A model generated the notes under the pieces. That model was not told the DNA's origin. It saw only the letters and a list, made by a program, of their open reading frames with translations, and made no database searches. The position numbers were made by a program, and so were the translations under genes. Below are positions 40,978 to 51,018 of a stretch of 64,000 nucleotides of DNA, one piece after another. Every line of letters begins with the position of its first letter. Within the stretch, counting starts at the first letter, position 1. This DNA is from Acidobacteriaceae bacterium KBS 83 (GTDB taxonomy: Bacteria > Acidobacteriota > Terriglobia > Terriglobales > Acidobacteriaceae), in contig KB906734.1 of assembly GCA_000381585.1 (NCBI GenBank), positions 806,001 through 870,000 on the forward strand, in the 5' to 3' direction.

Positions 40978-43314
40978 TTAGACCTGTTCGGCCGGGGCTG
41001 CCTTCAGCGTGAACTGCACTTCCTTCGTTCCGTGCCGTGGATCCTTGGCACGGAGCGTCAGCGAACCCGGCTGCTCTCCCGCCCGCACCCATACCGCCAC
41101 GGCGCCGCCAATAAGGGTGGCAGGGTTATCGCCAATCAACGTCCCCGGCCCCTCGAGCTCCAGCACAATCCCATCGCTGGCAAACGGCCGGATGGCGCCG
41201 TATCTATCGTTCATCCGCAACACTACGCGGGTTGTATCGGCCCCGTCCGCAATCAGCTCGGTATCGTCCGGTTGCAACACGAACTCATGATCCACCCCAT
41301 CGCCGGAGTAGCGCCTCGAGATCACCTGCTTGCCGCCGATGTAGCCGTCGATCCGGAAGTCTCCCCAGTTCTCGCGGATCTGGTCACCGAAGTCCACATA
41401 GAACGGCGCGTACTTCAGATGCGGGAACTGTGTGCGGTCCGGATCGGCTTCGGCCAGGAGGTGCTCGCCTGAGCCGGTGATCGTGTAGATCTTCACGTGA
41501 TCGCAGTTCGAGCAGATAAGTCCTTTGGTGAAGCCCACCGACTCATCGTTGCGCGCCCAGTGAAATGCCGGTTCCAGTACGATCTCTTCCGCAGGATCGC
41601 ATTGTGATTTGTAAAAGAACGCCGCGGGCTTCGGCTCGCGGAAGATGTCGGCAACGCCGTGGTAGCAGATGCGATCGCCGGAACCGAAGTTCGCGTGCGT
41701 GTTGTAGTCGAAGGCGCACCATCCAATGCCTCCCGCATACTGGGGATCAGAGGCCAGCGTGTCATGCACACGCGCGTGACGGATGGTGTGCTCTTGCAGG
41801 CGCTCCATGCTGTCGAAGGTCTTGCAGGGATAGGTGTGTCCCACAAACTCCGTGTTCAGATACCGCGAATGATTTGGCTTCTTCAGCGGCCAGCCGAAGT
41901 CATTCATCGTGAACACATCTTCCAGGAACTCCGACTCCTGGAAGTAGCGAATACCGCCCGTCTGCCGCGTCGGATCGAGCTGATGTGCCAATGCGTTGGT
42001 GCGCGTGTAGAAGTCGTGATTGTCGCGCGACTCGTTGATACGCACGCCCCACAGCACTATGGACGGATGGTTCCAGTCGCGGCGGATCATGCGGCCCACA
42101 TTGTCGACTGAAATGTCCTGCCACGCCTTATCGCCAATATGCTGCCAGCCCGGAATCTCCTCCAGTACGAGGAGTCCAATCTCATCGCACCGATCGAGGA
42201 AGTACCGCGACTGCGGATAGTGCGAGGTGCGTACGATGTTGCAGTGGAAATTCGTGCGCAGGATATCCGCATCGCGGCGCTGCACTCGTCCCGGCATTGC
42301 CTGTCCGACATACGGAAATGTCTGGTGACGATCGAGTCCGCGCAGCTTCACGATCTTCCCGTTGAGCGAGAAGCCCTGATCTGTGAACGTCGCCTCGCGA
42401 AAACCGAAGCGGCGGGTTTGCTCATCCACTATCTGGCGGCCGCGCATCAAGCGAACGCGCACGCGATACAGCTGCGGATGATCCAAGCCCCACAGCTCGA
42501 CCTTCTCGAGGTGCGGAATCTCCACCGTGTATTGCAGTTCGCCATGCGCCAGGCTTGCTGCGGGTATCTCTTTGGTTCCTGTACCTAGCACGCGGTCACC
42601 GTCCAACACTTCAGCCGTCAGGGAGTAGTGCTCGTGGCTGGCAGTTGCGGGATGTTCGAGATAACACTTCACATCAACAGCAGGTTGCGTCATCACATTC
42701 TTCGGCGCCGCGAACACATTCTCGATGAAGGTGTCCGGCACCACCCGCAATGAAACCTCGCGGTAGATACCGCCAAAGGTGAGGTAGTCCACTTCATAGC
42801 CGAAGGGCGGAATGTCAGGGCGTTCCGTCGAGTCCACTTCCACGGCCAACACGTTTTCTCCCGTTGCATCCAGATGCGGAGTCAACTCGAAGGAGAACGG
42901 CGTGTAGCCGCCCTTGTACTCCCCAAGCCGCTGCCCGTTCAGCCACACCGTTGAGGCCGTCATCACGCCTTCAAAGTCGACAAACACGCGGTGCCCCGCC
43001 GTAGACTGCGGCAGTCTGAAGTGCCTGCGGTACGTGGAAATAAACGTGTAGTCCTGCTCAGTGAAGCCGTGCCACGGAAGCTTGACGTTCGTGTGCGGCA
43101 CGACCACGCGTTCGAAGTTCGCGTCGTTGAACTCGCGAGATGTCGCGCCAGCTTCAGCAGTCCGGCTGTACAGCCAGCCGCGGTTCATTGGCAATTCCAT
43201 ACGTCCGCCGACTCCATCGTCGGATGCATTGCGATCTGCAGCAAGCGCACCAGGCGCCAGTGTCGCACCCGCAATCAACGTGCCGGTAGTCTTGATGAAC
43301 CCTCTGCGGTCCAT
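40978..43314 (-). CDS. Tat-exported glycoside hydrolase family 2 enzyme (beta-galactosidase type)
   Basis: The 778-residue protein starts at the ATG after TTAGGAG. It has a Tat signal (MDRRGFIKTT and a hydrophobic core to ALAAD). GH2 domains follow in order: sugar-binding jelly roll (about 40-195, VFVDFEGVMTASTVWLNGQR), immunoglobulin-like (200-305), TIM barrel (310-590), and two C-terminal beta domains (about 610-775, ELIADGADTTRVVLRMND). The acid/base is Glu428 in LWGVRINESRD and the likely nucleophile is Glu489 in YLNTEFVGH. It would cleave beta-galactosides, beta-glucuronides or related bonds; specificity is not clear. A LacI-type operator lies 53 bases before the start. Confidence 0.92.
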   Translation of the reverse strand: MDRRGFIKTTGTLIAGATLAPGALAADRNASDDGVGGRMELPMNRGWLYSRTAEAGATSREFNDANFERVVVPHTNVKLPWHGFTEQDYTFISTYRRHFRLPQSTAGHRVFVDFEGVMTASTVWLNGQRLGEYKGGYTPFSFELTPHLDATGENVLAVEVDSTERPDIPPFGYEVDYLTFGGIYREVSLRVVPDTFIENVFAAPKNVMTQPAVDVKCYLEHPATASHEHYSLTAEVLDGDRVLGTGTKEIPAASLAHGELQYTVEIPHLEKVELWGLDHPQLYRVRVRLMRGRQIVDEQTRRFGFREATFTDQGFSLNGKIVKLRGLDRHQTFPYVGQAMPGRVQRRDADILRTNFHCNIVRTSHYPQSRYFLDRCDEIGLLVLEEIPGWQHIGDKAWQDISVDNVGRMIRRDWNHPSIVLWGVRINESRDNHDFYTRTNALAHQLDPTRQTGGIRYFQESEFLEDVFTMNDFGWPLKKPNHSRYLNTEFVGHTYPCKTFDSMERLQEHTIRHARVHDTLASDPQYAGGIGWCAFDYNTHANFGSGDRICYHGVADIFREPKPAAFFYKSQCDPAEEIVLEPAFHWARNDESVGFTKGLICSNCDHVKIYTITGSGEHLLAEADPDRTQFPHLKYAPFYVDFGDQIRENWGDFRIDGYIGGKQVISRRYSGDGVDHEFVLQPDDTELIADGADTTRVVLRMNDRYGAIRPFASDGIVLELEGPGTLIGDNPATLIGGAVAVWVRAGEQPGSLTLRAKDPRHGTKEVQFTLKAAPAEQV

Positions 43315-43366
43315 GAAATCTCCTAACCTGCTCCAAGCGAGCCACGACAACCGGCTCCAGCATACA

Positions 43367-43380
43367 TGCAAGCGCTTTCT
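43367..43380. promoter_or_regulatory. LacI/CcpA-type operator between the GH2 and TPR genes
   Basis: TGCAAGCGCTTTCT fits the pattern TGNAANCGNTTNCW at every fixed position. It lies 53 bases upstream of the GH2 start and about 60 bases upstream of the divergent TPR gene, whose probable -10 (TAGAAT) is at 43410-43415. Confidence 0.6.
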
Positions 43381-43440
43381 TGAAGCGCGTACCTTAATAC
43401 GCCGACAGGTAGAATCTCGAGTAGCAAAACCAATCCAATT

Positions 43441-45123
43441 GTGAATAATTCGGACATGTCGCGGTTCGCCATCGACACCAGAACTCTTCGCTGTCTGCGC
43501 GCAGCGCTGGTTGCCATCGCGGCATTGCTCTTCGCGATCCCTACCGCAATTGCACAGCAAGCTTCCTCGCAAGATTCGACCGGAGCTATCATCCAGGGCA
43601 GCGTCAACGACTCGGGCGGCAACCCGGTTGCGAATGCATCGGTGCAACTGGAAGAGACCGCCGCACGAAATCCTCTCGAAACGAAAACCAGCGCAGCAGG
43701 TGCGTTCGAGTTTTCAGCTCTTCCAACAGGAACCTATAAGCTGACAGCGGATAAGTCAGGACTCCGCAGCGCTGCCGCAACCATCGTTATAGGTTCGAAT
43801 GTCGATCGAAGGCATATCGATCTGGTTCTTGAATCAAACGCCGCCACCCGGCCGCTCTCTCCGACCCAGTCCATGGGTTTTTCTGATTCGCCCAACTTCA
43901 CCGTTGCCGGGGTTACAGATTGGACTGCCGTGGGCGGTCACGGATCGGACTCTATCCTGCGGACCAGCGAGGATCTCGCGAGAGAAACCGTCGCCCTTAA
44001 ACCGAAGGACGCGGAACCAGGTACCTCAGATCGCGCCGGCAGCGCGAAAGAAGGAGAATCGGAAGGCACCTTGCGCACAGCGCTCGCCGGCGCTCCTGGA
44101 AGCTTCGAGGCCAACCATCAGCTCGGTGAGTACTACCTTAATGCCGGAAGATATCGCGAGTCGCTACCATTACTCGAGGCCGCATACCGGCTCGATCCCG
44201 CGAACGAGAACAACGAAGGCGACCTCGCCTTGGCGTATGAACAAATCGGCGATTTCAAACAGGCTCGCGAGCACGTCGACAACCTCCTGAAGCGAAAGAA
44301 CGATGCCGACCTTCATCGCATGGCCGCTGAACTCGACGAGAAGCTCGGGGACCCACTTGGCGCAGTTCAGGAGTACCAGCTAGCCGTTGCTCTCAATCCG
44401 AGCGAGCAAAACTACTTCGCATGGGGCTCGGAATTGCTCTTGCATCGCGCCGTGTGGCAAGCCGCAGACGTCTTTCGAAACGGCGTCAAAGCACATCCAC
44501 ACTCGGTCAGACTGCTGACGGGTTTGGGGACTGCCCTCTTCGCCGGGGCCGCGTACGATGAGGCCGCTCGTAACCTTTGCGCTGCTTCCGACCTCGATCC
44601 CTCGAACCCAGAACCCTACATTTTCATGGGAAAGGTCGCTATGGCAGCACCCACGCCATCGCCTTGCATTGGGGCGAAGTTGGCGCGGTTTGCGAAAGAC
44701 CAGCGTGACAGCTCCATCGCGAATTACCTCTACGCGATGGCGATGTGGAAACAGCAGCAATCGTCATCAAGCAGTCCTGCCATGCAAGACGTGGAAAGGC
44801 TGCTCACAAAAGCAGTGACCATCGATCCCAGATGCTCCGACGGGTTCTTGCAACTCGGTATCCTGGCGGCTTCCCAGCACAATTACAAGAAGGCGATCCA
44901 GCTTTACACGAAGGCCAGCGAGGTCAATCCGCAGTTAGCGGAGGCTCACTATCGGCTAGGCGTCGCCTATGAACACCTTGGCGAGCACGACAAGGCGCAG
45001 CAGGAGTTTCAGCTTCATGATCAGATCGAGAAACGCCAGGCAGATGCCGTAGAGCGAGAGCGTCGAGAGCTCAAACAATTTGTCGTCGTACAAGGACAGC
45101 CGGCGACTTCTGTGCCCCAATGA
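43441..45123 (+). CDS. Exported TPR protein with N-terminal carboxypeptidase-regulatory domain (TPR paralogue 1)
   Basis: The 560-residue protein has a signal peptide (LRAALVAIAALLFAIPTAIA), then a CarboxypepD_reg-like domain (about 45-135: IIQGSVNDSGGNPVANASVQ, AGAFEFSALPTGTYKLTA). A Ser/Asp/Glu-rich linker follows, then about nine TPR units from residue 220 (ANHQLGEYYLNAGRYRESLP) to the end. It shares with the proteins at 55010 and 56555 the segment PSEQNYFAWGSELLLHR and the C-terminal AHYRLGVAYEHLGEHDKAQQ plus charged coil. Start may be the GTG at 43441 or the ATG at 43456. It is divergent from the GH2 gene. Confidence 0.85.
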   Translation: MNNSDMSRFAIDTRTLRCLRAALVAIAALLFAIPTAIAQQASSQDSTGAIIQGSVNDSGGNPVANASVQLEETAARNPLETKTSAAGAFEFSALPTGTYKLTADKSGLRSAAATIVIGSNVDRRHIDLVLESNAATRPLSPTQSMGFSDSPNFTVAGVTDWTAVGGHGSDSILRTSEDLARETVALKPKDAEPGTSDRAGSAKEGESEGTLRTALAGAPGSFEANHQLGEYYLNAGRYRESLPLLEAAYRLDPANENNEGDLALAYEQIGDFKQAREHVDNLLKRKNDADLHRMAAELDEKLGDPLGAVQEYQLAVALNPSEQNYFAWGSELLLHRAVWQAADVFRNGVKAHPHSVRLLTGLGTALFAGAAYDEAARNLCAASDLDPSNPEPYIFMGKVAMAAPTPSPCIGAKLARFAKDQRDSSIANYLYAMAMWKQQQSSSSSPAMQDVERLLTKAVTIDPRCSDGFLQLGILAASQHNYKKAIQLYTKASEVNPQLAEAHYRLGVAYEHLGEHDKAQQEFQLHDQIEKRQADAVERERRELKQFVVVQGQPATSVPQ

Positions 45124-45128
45124 GCTCG

Positions 45129-46910
45129 CTACTTCTGTTTCGGCCTGAACGTTGCGATGATGCCATCGCCTTCGCGAATGGTGAGTATCTGGTTCGCCTT
45201 CACTTTCAAAAATCGTTCAATTTTTTGCGTTGTCGGCCATTTCACTTCGATGGAATCCACCGTCTCGATCGCGCCCAAACCGAAGTGGAGCCGAAGATCG
45301 CTCTGCGACATCACACTTGCACCGCTGTGCACCTCATCCATCTGAATGTGCTTGCCGGTAAAGACACGCACCCTCGCGCCAATCGCCGTGCGATTGCATT
45401 TGGTCCCTACCAGTTTGATCTTGATCCAGTTCTGCTTGTTGCCGCCATCGTTGCGTAAGAGCGACGGCAGATCATTCATGTTGAGAACCAGCGCGTCCAT
45501 ATCGCCATCATTGTCATAGTCGCCGAAGGCAGCGCCCCTGCTGGAATAGTGCTCGTTGATGCCTGGTCCCATCTCTGAAGAGACATCCTTGAAATGGCCG
45601 TTGCCGAGGTTTTTGTAGACCAGTCGTGGATTCTTGAACTTCTGATCGAAATCGTACTTGTCTATCTCTGGATAGACATGCCCATTCGCTTGAAGAATGT
45701 CCGGCCAGCCATCGTTGTCGTAGTCAATAAAACCGCATCCCCAGGCCACGTAGCGGCTGTTCACCCCGACGCCTGCGGGAAACGTGACGTCGGTAAATGT
45801 CCCATCGCCATTGTTGTGATACAGGTTGCATGTATCATCCGCGAAGTTGGTTTTGAAAATGTCGAACCAGCCATCGCAATCGTAGTCCGCAACGGCAATT
45901 CCCATGCCCGCCTGTTCATGACCGCTGTCGCTGTAAGCGCAATTCGCCATCACAGCGACATCCGTAAACGTGCCGTCATGATTGTTCTGAAACAGGATGC
46001 TGGGCTCGGAATCCACCGCAACATAAATGTCCGGCCAGCCATCGTTGTTGAAGTCATACGAGACTGCGGTAATGGAATATCGCGGACCGGCTTTTAAAAT
46101 GCCCGCCTTTTCCGACACGTCGGTAAACGTCCCGTCTCCATTGTTGTGATACAGGATGTTCGTGTCCGCGGGAAGACCACGGGGGCCGCACATGATGGGA
46201 ACGCCCTTCCACTGGCAGTAGTGTGTCACATCCGCAGAGGGAATCTTGTCCGGATCCAGCTTGATGTAATTGCAGACGAAAAGGTCGAGATAGCCGTCCC
46301 TGTTGTAGTCAAGGAAAGTGCATCCAGCGCCCCAGCGGACTTCTTTCTGTTGCAGGCCGGCCTTCTGAGTGACATCGGTAAAGGTGCCGTCTCCATTGTT
46401 ATGGAACAGGGCGTTATGTCCCCAGAAGCAGCAGAACAGATCATCCCATCCATCGTTGTTGTAGTCGCCCACGCACACCCCGGTCTGCCAGCCGGTCCGC
46501 GACAATCCTGATTTGGCTGTCACATCCGTGAATGTGCCGTCGCGATTGTTTTTGTACAGTCGCGACGTTGGCGCTTTGCCGGCCGGCCATTGCGTGTCGA
46601 GCCGATCGCCATTGGTGAGATAGATATCCAGCCAGCCATCGTGATCGTAGTCAAAGAACGCCAACCCGCTTCCCTTGGCTTCGATGATGGACCGTTTGTG
46701 ATCAATGCCGCCCCACACGTTGGGCGTATTTAGCCCGGCCTGTTGGCCCACATCCACAAACTGAATTGGAGGTGCCGAAGGCTTCGACGTCGCGGCCAGG
46801 AGCAACTCGGAGTCTTTCCATCGCCAGAGTGGAGTGGCAAGCGCCTCCAGCAATGTGCCGCTAAGCATAAACAAAGAGGTACCGAGAAAACGCCGGCGGG
46901 GCCAACTCAT
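45129..46910 (-). CDS. Tat-exported CRTAC1 family protein (FG-GAP repeats plus ASPIC/UnbV)
   Basis: The 593-residue protein has a Tat signal (MSWPRRRFLGTSLFMLSG). About seven FG-GAP/VCBS units follow with the calcium-loop pattern DYDHDGWLDIYLTNGDR, DYNNDGWDDLF, DYNRDGYLDLF, DFNNDGWPDIY, DYDCDGWFDIF and DYDNDGWPDIL, each tied to an NNGDGTFTDVT turn. It ends in an ASPIC/UnbV domain (RTAIGARVRVFTGKHIQMDE, HFGLGAIETVDSIEVKWPT). This builds a calcium-binding beta-propeller. Its job is not established; adhesion or glycan binding is usually proposed. It begins 23 bases after the stop of the larger CRTAC1 gene, so the two form an operon. Confidence 0.93.
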   Translation of the reverse strand: MSWPRRRFLGTSLFMLSGTLLEALATPLWRWKDSELLLAATSKPSAPPIQFVDVGQQAGLNTPNVWGGIDHKRSIIEAKGSGLAFFDYDHDGWLDIYLTNGDRLDTQWPAGKAPTSRLYKNNRDGTFTDVTAKSGLSRTGWQTGVCVGDYNNDGWDDLFCCFWGHNALFHNNGDGTFTDVTQKAGLQQKEVRWGAGCTFLDYNRDGYLDLFVCNYIKLDPDKIPSADVTHYCQWKGVPIMCGPRGLPADTNILYHNNGDGTFTDVSEKAGILKAGPRYSITAVSYDFNNDGWPDIYVAVDSEPSILFQNNHDGTFTDVAVMANCAYSDSGHEQAGMGIAVADYDCDGWFDIFKTNFADDTCNLYHNNGDGTFTDVTFPAGVGVNSRYVAWGCGFIDYDNDGWPDILQANGHVYPEIDKYDFDQKFKNPRLVYKNLGNGHFKDVSSEMGPGINEHYSSRGAAFGDYDNDGDMDALVLNMNDLPSLLRNDGGNKQNWIKIKLVGTKCNRTAIGARVRVFTGKHIQMDEVHSGASVMSQSDLRLHFGLGAIETVDSIEVKWPTTQKIERFLKVKANQILTIREGDGIIATFRPKQK

Positions 46911-46933
46911 AAACTGCGATTATAAAGACCAGT

Positions 46934-49900
46934 TCAGGGCAGAGAGTTCAATACGTCGATCGCCTGTTTGGCGTTTGGGTTGTCGGGCTGCACGCGTAGC
47001 AGATCCGCCAACGCCTCTCTCGCTTTCTCCTTATCGTTCTGCATCACGTAGAGGCGGGCCAGATTGAGATAGGACTGGTCGAACTTAGGACTCATCCGAA
47101 TACAGCTCTTGAACTGCGCCTCTGCTCTCGCATAGTCCTGTTCCCGGACGTAGAGGACACCGAGGTTGTTCAATGCTTCGGGATAGTCGGGACGCAGCTC
47201 AGCGGCTTTCTGCAAATATTGCTCGGCGCGCGGCAATTGGTTTTGCTGCGCATAGAGCATACCGAGGCTATAGTTTGCTTCCGGATCGTCAGGTTGTAGC
47301 TCAAGGGCACGGGTCAGGCAGTCCTGCGCCTTTTCAGAATCTCCATGCCGTCGATACACATTCCCCAGATTCAGCAGTGCGGTGGCATAGCCGGGGCGCA
47401 ACAAGAGTGATTGACGGAAATTCTGGACAGCTTCGTCCATGTGACCTTCTTGAGCGGCCATCATTCCAAGGTTGTTCCAAGCCTCCGGATAGTTCGGTCG
47501 CAGCTTTAATGCTTCTTCAAGATATTGGCGCGCCTGCGAATAGTCATGCCGCTGAAGGCTGAGAGTGCCCAGGTTGTAGTAGCCTTCGGGGTTGTTCGGC
47601 TTTGCCGCAACCACCTGTTGAAAAGACGCTGCCGCTTCATCTAGATAGCCATGTTGAAGCATCGCCACGCCGTAGGTGAAATCGTTGCGCACAAATTCGT
47701 TTAGGTACGCTGTTCCAGCAAATGGAAGTGCTCTGCGCATGCGCTCCGTCGCCGTTGCCGGGACCGATCGCACATCCTTGAGCAGATCCGCTAGCTCGAG
47801 CGCCCCCTGATACACCTTCACGATCATGCCCCCCCTGTCCACCAGGAAGGCGGTCGGGATCGCAAGATTCCTGCGCCGGTCGAAGAGGTATCGATAGACG
47901 ATGTTGTAGATTCCTGCAACATCCTCGGTTGCAAAAAGAACCGGGAAGGAAAGCGCTTCAAGTCCGGCGGCCGATCGTGCCTCCCTGGCGTCACCCGCAT
48001 CATTAGCCGCACTATCCACATTGATCGCTACGACTTTCAGACCGCTCCCGGCTAGCGATAACCGGCCCCGATCAAGAAGCTTCAATTGCTCGCTCGAAAT
48101 CGGAGCCGTCTTAGCCCAGAAAATGAGAAGCACGAAGTGATCCCGAAATTCCTGAAGCGACCGCGTATTTCCCGAGAGATCAGGCAACGTGAACTCGGGT
48201 GCCTTCAAAGGCTCCATGAGCCAGGTAGCTACTCGAGATGGCAGCTGCTCCGGAACAGTCGGCTGCGCCGGTTGCGCATAGGCTGAAGGCGGCGCCGCAA
48301 AAGCTGTGGCCGAAAATGTGTCGGAGCCTTCCTCGATTTCAATGCGACGGTTTATCGGCAGAGCATTCCATTCCTGAGAGAGCCCGCTCGGCCACCGGAT
48401 CATGGCCCGAACTGTTCCTTCCTCCTTCCCCAGTCCAAAGAAGATCTCTTTTGAATGCTGGGCAAGAAACCCGGAGCCCGCCTGCAGATACTTCGTCTGG
48501 CGTAGCGCTCCGGACTCCACCACGACAGCAGCACCGATCGCATCGCGATTGCTTTTCTTCCCTCTCAAACGAAACGCTATGGAATGGCCAATATCCTTCA
48601 TCGCATTGTGCATGATCCGAAGTTGCGGCGCGTTGCGGTTTTTCAAAATAACCTCGAGCCGTCCGTCATGATCGATATCGGCCAGAACAAACGAGCGTCC
48701 ATCCTCAGGGAAGTCGAGCCCCACTACACCTGAAACCTCAGAGAATGTCCCGTCTCGATTGTTAGCGAACATTACATTTCTTTCGTAGCCGTTCCAGGAG
48801 CGGTCAGAACGAATCAATTCGTTGATCGCCTGCCATCCGCGCTCATACGCCTGCGCCGGCGTAGCGTCATCGGGAGAATTCCCCACCACCTGCCGCCAGA
48901 AGAAACTCGCAAGATCGTTCCGCTCCGGCGCCGAAATATAGCCATTGGCAACATAAAGGTCGGGATAGCCATCATGATCGAAGTCCCAGAAATCCGAGCA
49001 CCAGGACCAGCGCCCCATCTCCACTCCGGCCTGCCCGCTCACGTTGTCGAACTGCCCATTCCCCTTGTTCCTATAGAGTGAATTGCCTCTGGCATGCCTG
49101 CGGTAGAGCGCGCGAATGTCCTCCGGAGCCTTCTCGTGAAAGAGCTTCTGATCTGAAACTCTCTGGCCCGCCGCTGACCACATGTTCGCTGCGTAGATGT
49201 CCTGCTTGCCGTCATTGTCGCAATCGGACCAGCACGCGCTCATCCCGGCGCCTGCGTCGTCAACGTGGGCTGTACCTGAGATCGCACTGAATGTGCCATC
49301 GCCGTTGTTGCGATATAAATTACTGCGGCCGAAATCGTTGGCTACATAAAGATCGGCAAAGCCACTCGAGCCTGACTCGCCCCACGCGCAGGCAAAGCTG
49401 TAGCGATCGTTCTCCGCGTTTAAGCCTGCCGCTGCAGTCCGGTCCACAAAGACTGCATTTCCCTCGTTATGCAGAAGAAAATTTGCTGGGCCATTTCGTG
49501 CATCGAAGTAAGGCGCCGGATAGTGATACTGGTCGAGTCCGAGGTAGTAGCTATAGAGGCAGAAATAGATATCCAGACGACCATCACCGTCATAGTCCGC
49601 GATGGCTGCATGCGTGAATGTGCCCTCAGGCGGATGCGCAAACTGAAATGCATCCCGCTTGATCGCGAATGTGCCGTCGCCTTGATTGAGGAACAGGAGA
49701 GGACCACCACCGCAAACCACTAGTAGATCCTGAAATCCCCTGTTCTGAAAGTCGGCGAAAAGCGCGCATGCGGTGTTGTCCAACACGCCGACTCCGGATT
49801 TCTCTGTGACATCTTCAAACGTTCCGTCGCCACGATTGCGGTAAAGCCGATTTGGCAATCCCGCCGGCTGGCAGACATAAAGATCGTCTAGTCCATCGTT

Positions 49901-50791
49901 GTCGAAATCGCCCGCAGCCACACCGTTGTTGCCATACACATCGATGCCGCACGCGCCATCCAGAACAGTGCGCCAGTAATCTGAGCCCCGGAGCATCTGG
50001 TTCTTGTATGAGTCCGCTCCGCCGAGCGCCTGAGAAGTGATGTCGATGAACACAGGCCCGTTGATGCGGCAGAGAGTTTCTTCTCGAGCCTGCCATTTTG
50101 CGGCCTTCCACTCCGCTGTTCCGTCCCGCCGCCACTCGGTGCCCCAGGTTCCCACACGCTCGTCGCGCTCCTGGCCAGTCCGCTGCGCGACGATGTCATA
50201 GCGGATCTCCAATCGAACCGCCAGCGGAGCACTCGCTATTTCTTCTATAGAAGTAATTTCGAATTCCGCTACATCGATTCTCGAGACCGGTCCCAGCCAG
50301 GTCCGGATCTCCTGGAGGAATCCCTCACTCCCGTGCACAATTTCAGTGGGAAAGCGTCTCCTTACAACCTCGATCCCACCTCCCGCGCGAAGCGTGGTCT
50401 CCGTGGGGTCACTAAACGAGCTGCCTTCGATCGAGGCATTCAGGAACTTTGCGATTTCCGAAATGCCGCGTGCAGATCTCCTGATAGCCGCGCTCCACTG
50501 TTCCAGCAGGGACCCGATCTCGTAGGCATACTTTTCCGTAACGAATTCGTCCGCGCCCGGTTCGACAAGTCGCAACACGTCTTCCAGGGGAGATTTCGCC
50601 GGGTAGTGCGGTGCCAGACGAATGTCACTGAAGGGAAAGGAAGGATCCTGATGATGGAGAACATCTCCAAACAAGAGCGAATAGCCATGAAGCGGCGACG
50701 GGCGCAGCAGAAGCGGCGCAAACCCCAGGCCCTTCAGGATCGTTCGTCGGGAAACGCCGTGATTTTCTGTTGAATGACGCGGCATCCTCAC
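46934..50791 (-). CDS. Tat-exported CRTAC1-redoxin-TPR fusion protein
   Basis: The 1285-residue protein has a Tat signal (VSRRTILKGLGFAPLLLR), an N-terminal helical and NTF2-like region (about 60-240), FG-GAP units (DFDNDGLDDLYVCQP, DYDGDGRLDIYFC, DCDNDGKQDIYAAN, DFDHDGYPDLYVANGY, DIDHDGRLEVIL), ASPIC/UnbV (NRDAIGAAVVVESGALRQ, FGLGKEEGTVRAMIRWPSG), a thioredoxin-fold redoxin domain (about 865-1000), and seven or so TPRs to the end. The redoxin active site reads FWAKTAPISSEQ where TlpA-like proteins have WCxxC, so both cysteines are missing. The start may be the GTG at 50791 or the ATG at 50785. Confidence 0.9.
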   Translation of the reverse strand: MRMPRHSTENHGVSRRTILKGLGFAPLLLRPSPLHGYSLLFGDVLHHQDPSFPFSDIRLAPHYPAKSPLEDVLRLVEPGADEFVTEKYAYEIGSLLEQWSAAIRRSARGISEIAKFLNASIEGSSFSDPTETTLRAGGGIEVVRRRFPTEIVHGSEGFLQEIRTWLGPVSRIDVAEFEITSIEEIASAPLAVRLEIRYDIVAQRTGQERDERVGTWGTEWRRDGTAEWKAAKWQAREETLCRINGPVFIDITSQALGGADSYKNQMLRGSDYWRTVLDGACGIDVYGNNGVAAGDFDNDGLDDLYVCQPAGLPNRLYRNRGDGTFEDVTEKSGVGVLDNTACALFADFQNRGFQDLLVVCGGGPLLFLNQGDGTFAIKRDAFQFAHPPEGTFTHAAIADYDGDGRLDIYFCLYSYYLGLDQYHYPAPYFDARNGPANFLLHNEGNAVFVDRTAAAGLNAENDRYSFACAWGESGSSGFADLYVANDFGRSNLYRNNGDGTFSAISGTAHVDDAGAGMSACWSDCDNDGKQDIYAANMWSAAGQRVSDQKLFHEKAPEDIRALYRRHARGNSLYRNKGNGQFDNVSGQAGVEMGRWSWCSDFWDFDHDGYPDLYVANGYISAPERNDLASFFWRQVVGNSPDDATPAQAYERGWQAINELIRSDRSWNGYERNVMFANNRDGTFSEVSGVVGLDFPEDGRSFVLADIDHDGRLEVILKNRNAPQLRIMHNAMKDIGHSIAFRLRGKKSNRDAIGAAVVVESGALRQTKYLQAGSGFLAQHSKEIFFGLGKEEGTVRAMIRWPSGLSQEWNALPINRRIEIEEGSDTFSATAFAAPPSAYAQPAQPTVPEQLPSRVATWLMEPLKAPEFTLPDLSGNTRSLQEFRDHFVLLIFWAKTAPISSEQLKLLDRGRLSLAGSGLKVVAINVDSAANDAGDAREARSAAGLEALSFPVLFATEDVAGIYNIVYRYLFDRRRNLAIPTAFLVDRGGMIVKVYQGALELADLLKDVRSVPATATERMRRALPFAGTAYLNEFVRNDFTYGVAMLQHGYLDEAAASFQQVVAAKPNNPEGYYNLGTLSLQRHDYSQARQYLEEALKLRPNYPEAWNNLGMMAAQEGHMDEAVQNFRQSLLLRPGYATALLNLGNVYRRHGDSEKAQDCLTRALELQPDDPEANYSLGMLYAQQNQLPRAEQYLQKAAELRPDYPEALNNLGVLYVREQDYARAEAQFKSCIRMSPKFDQSYLNLARLYVMQNDKEKAREALADLLRVQPDNPNAKQAIDVLNSLP

Positions 50792-50937
50792 GGGTCCCGT
50801 GCAGACGGAATGCTAACACTAATCCCGGCAGTGGACCGAAGCGCCAATCTCTGCACGGATTTGCACCGGCCAACTATCCTCATGAGGCGTTGTTGACGCC
50901 CTGGTTGCCGTAAACCACACTACCCTCCACCTTTTGG

Positions 50938-50967
50938 TTGACAACGGTTGAGAGATTGGAATATGTT
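50938..50967 (+). promoter_or_regulatory. Candidate promoter of the TonB-dependent receptor gene
   Basis: TTGACA (50938-50943) and TATGTT (50962-50967) are 18 bases apart. The predicted start of transcription near 50975 lies just before two LacI-type operators. Confidence 0.5.
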
Positions 50968-50981
50968 CCTGCCGACTGGCG

Positions 50982-50995
50982 TGTAACCGGTTACT
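50982..50995. promoter_or_regulatory. LacI/CcpA-type operator 1 of the receptor gene
   Basis: TGTAACCGGTTACT contains the perfect 12-base palindrome GTAACCGGTTAC and fits TGNAANCGNTTNCW. It lies just downstream of the predicted transcription start. Confidence 0.7.
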
Positions 50996-51018
50996 TCCTC
51001 GTGTCGGTGAAAGCAGGA

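Noticed and set aside
43771-43800. GGTTCGAAT stretch reminiscent of a tRNA T-arm
   Set aside because: No acceptor or anticodon arms can be drawn around it, and it lies inside the TPR paralogue 1 coding region.
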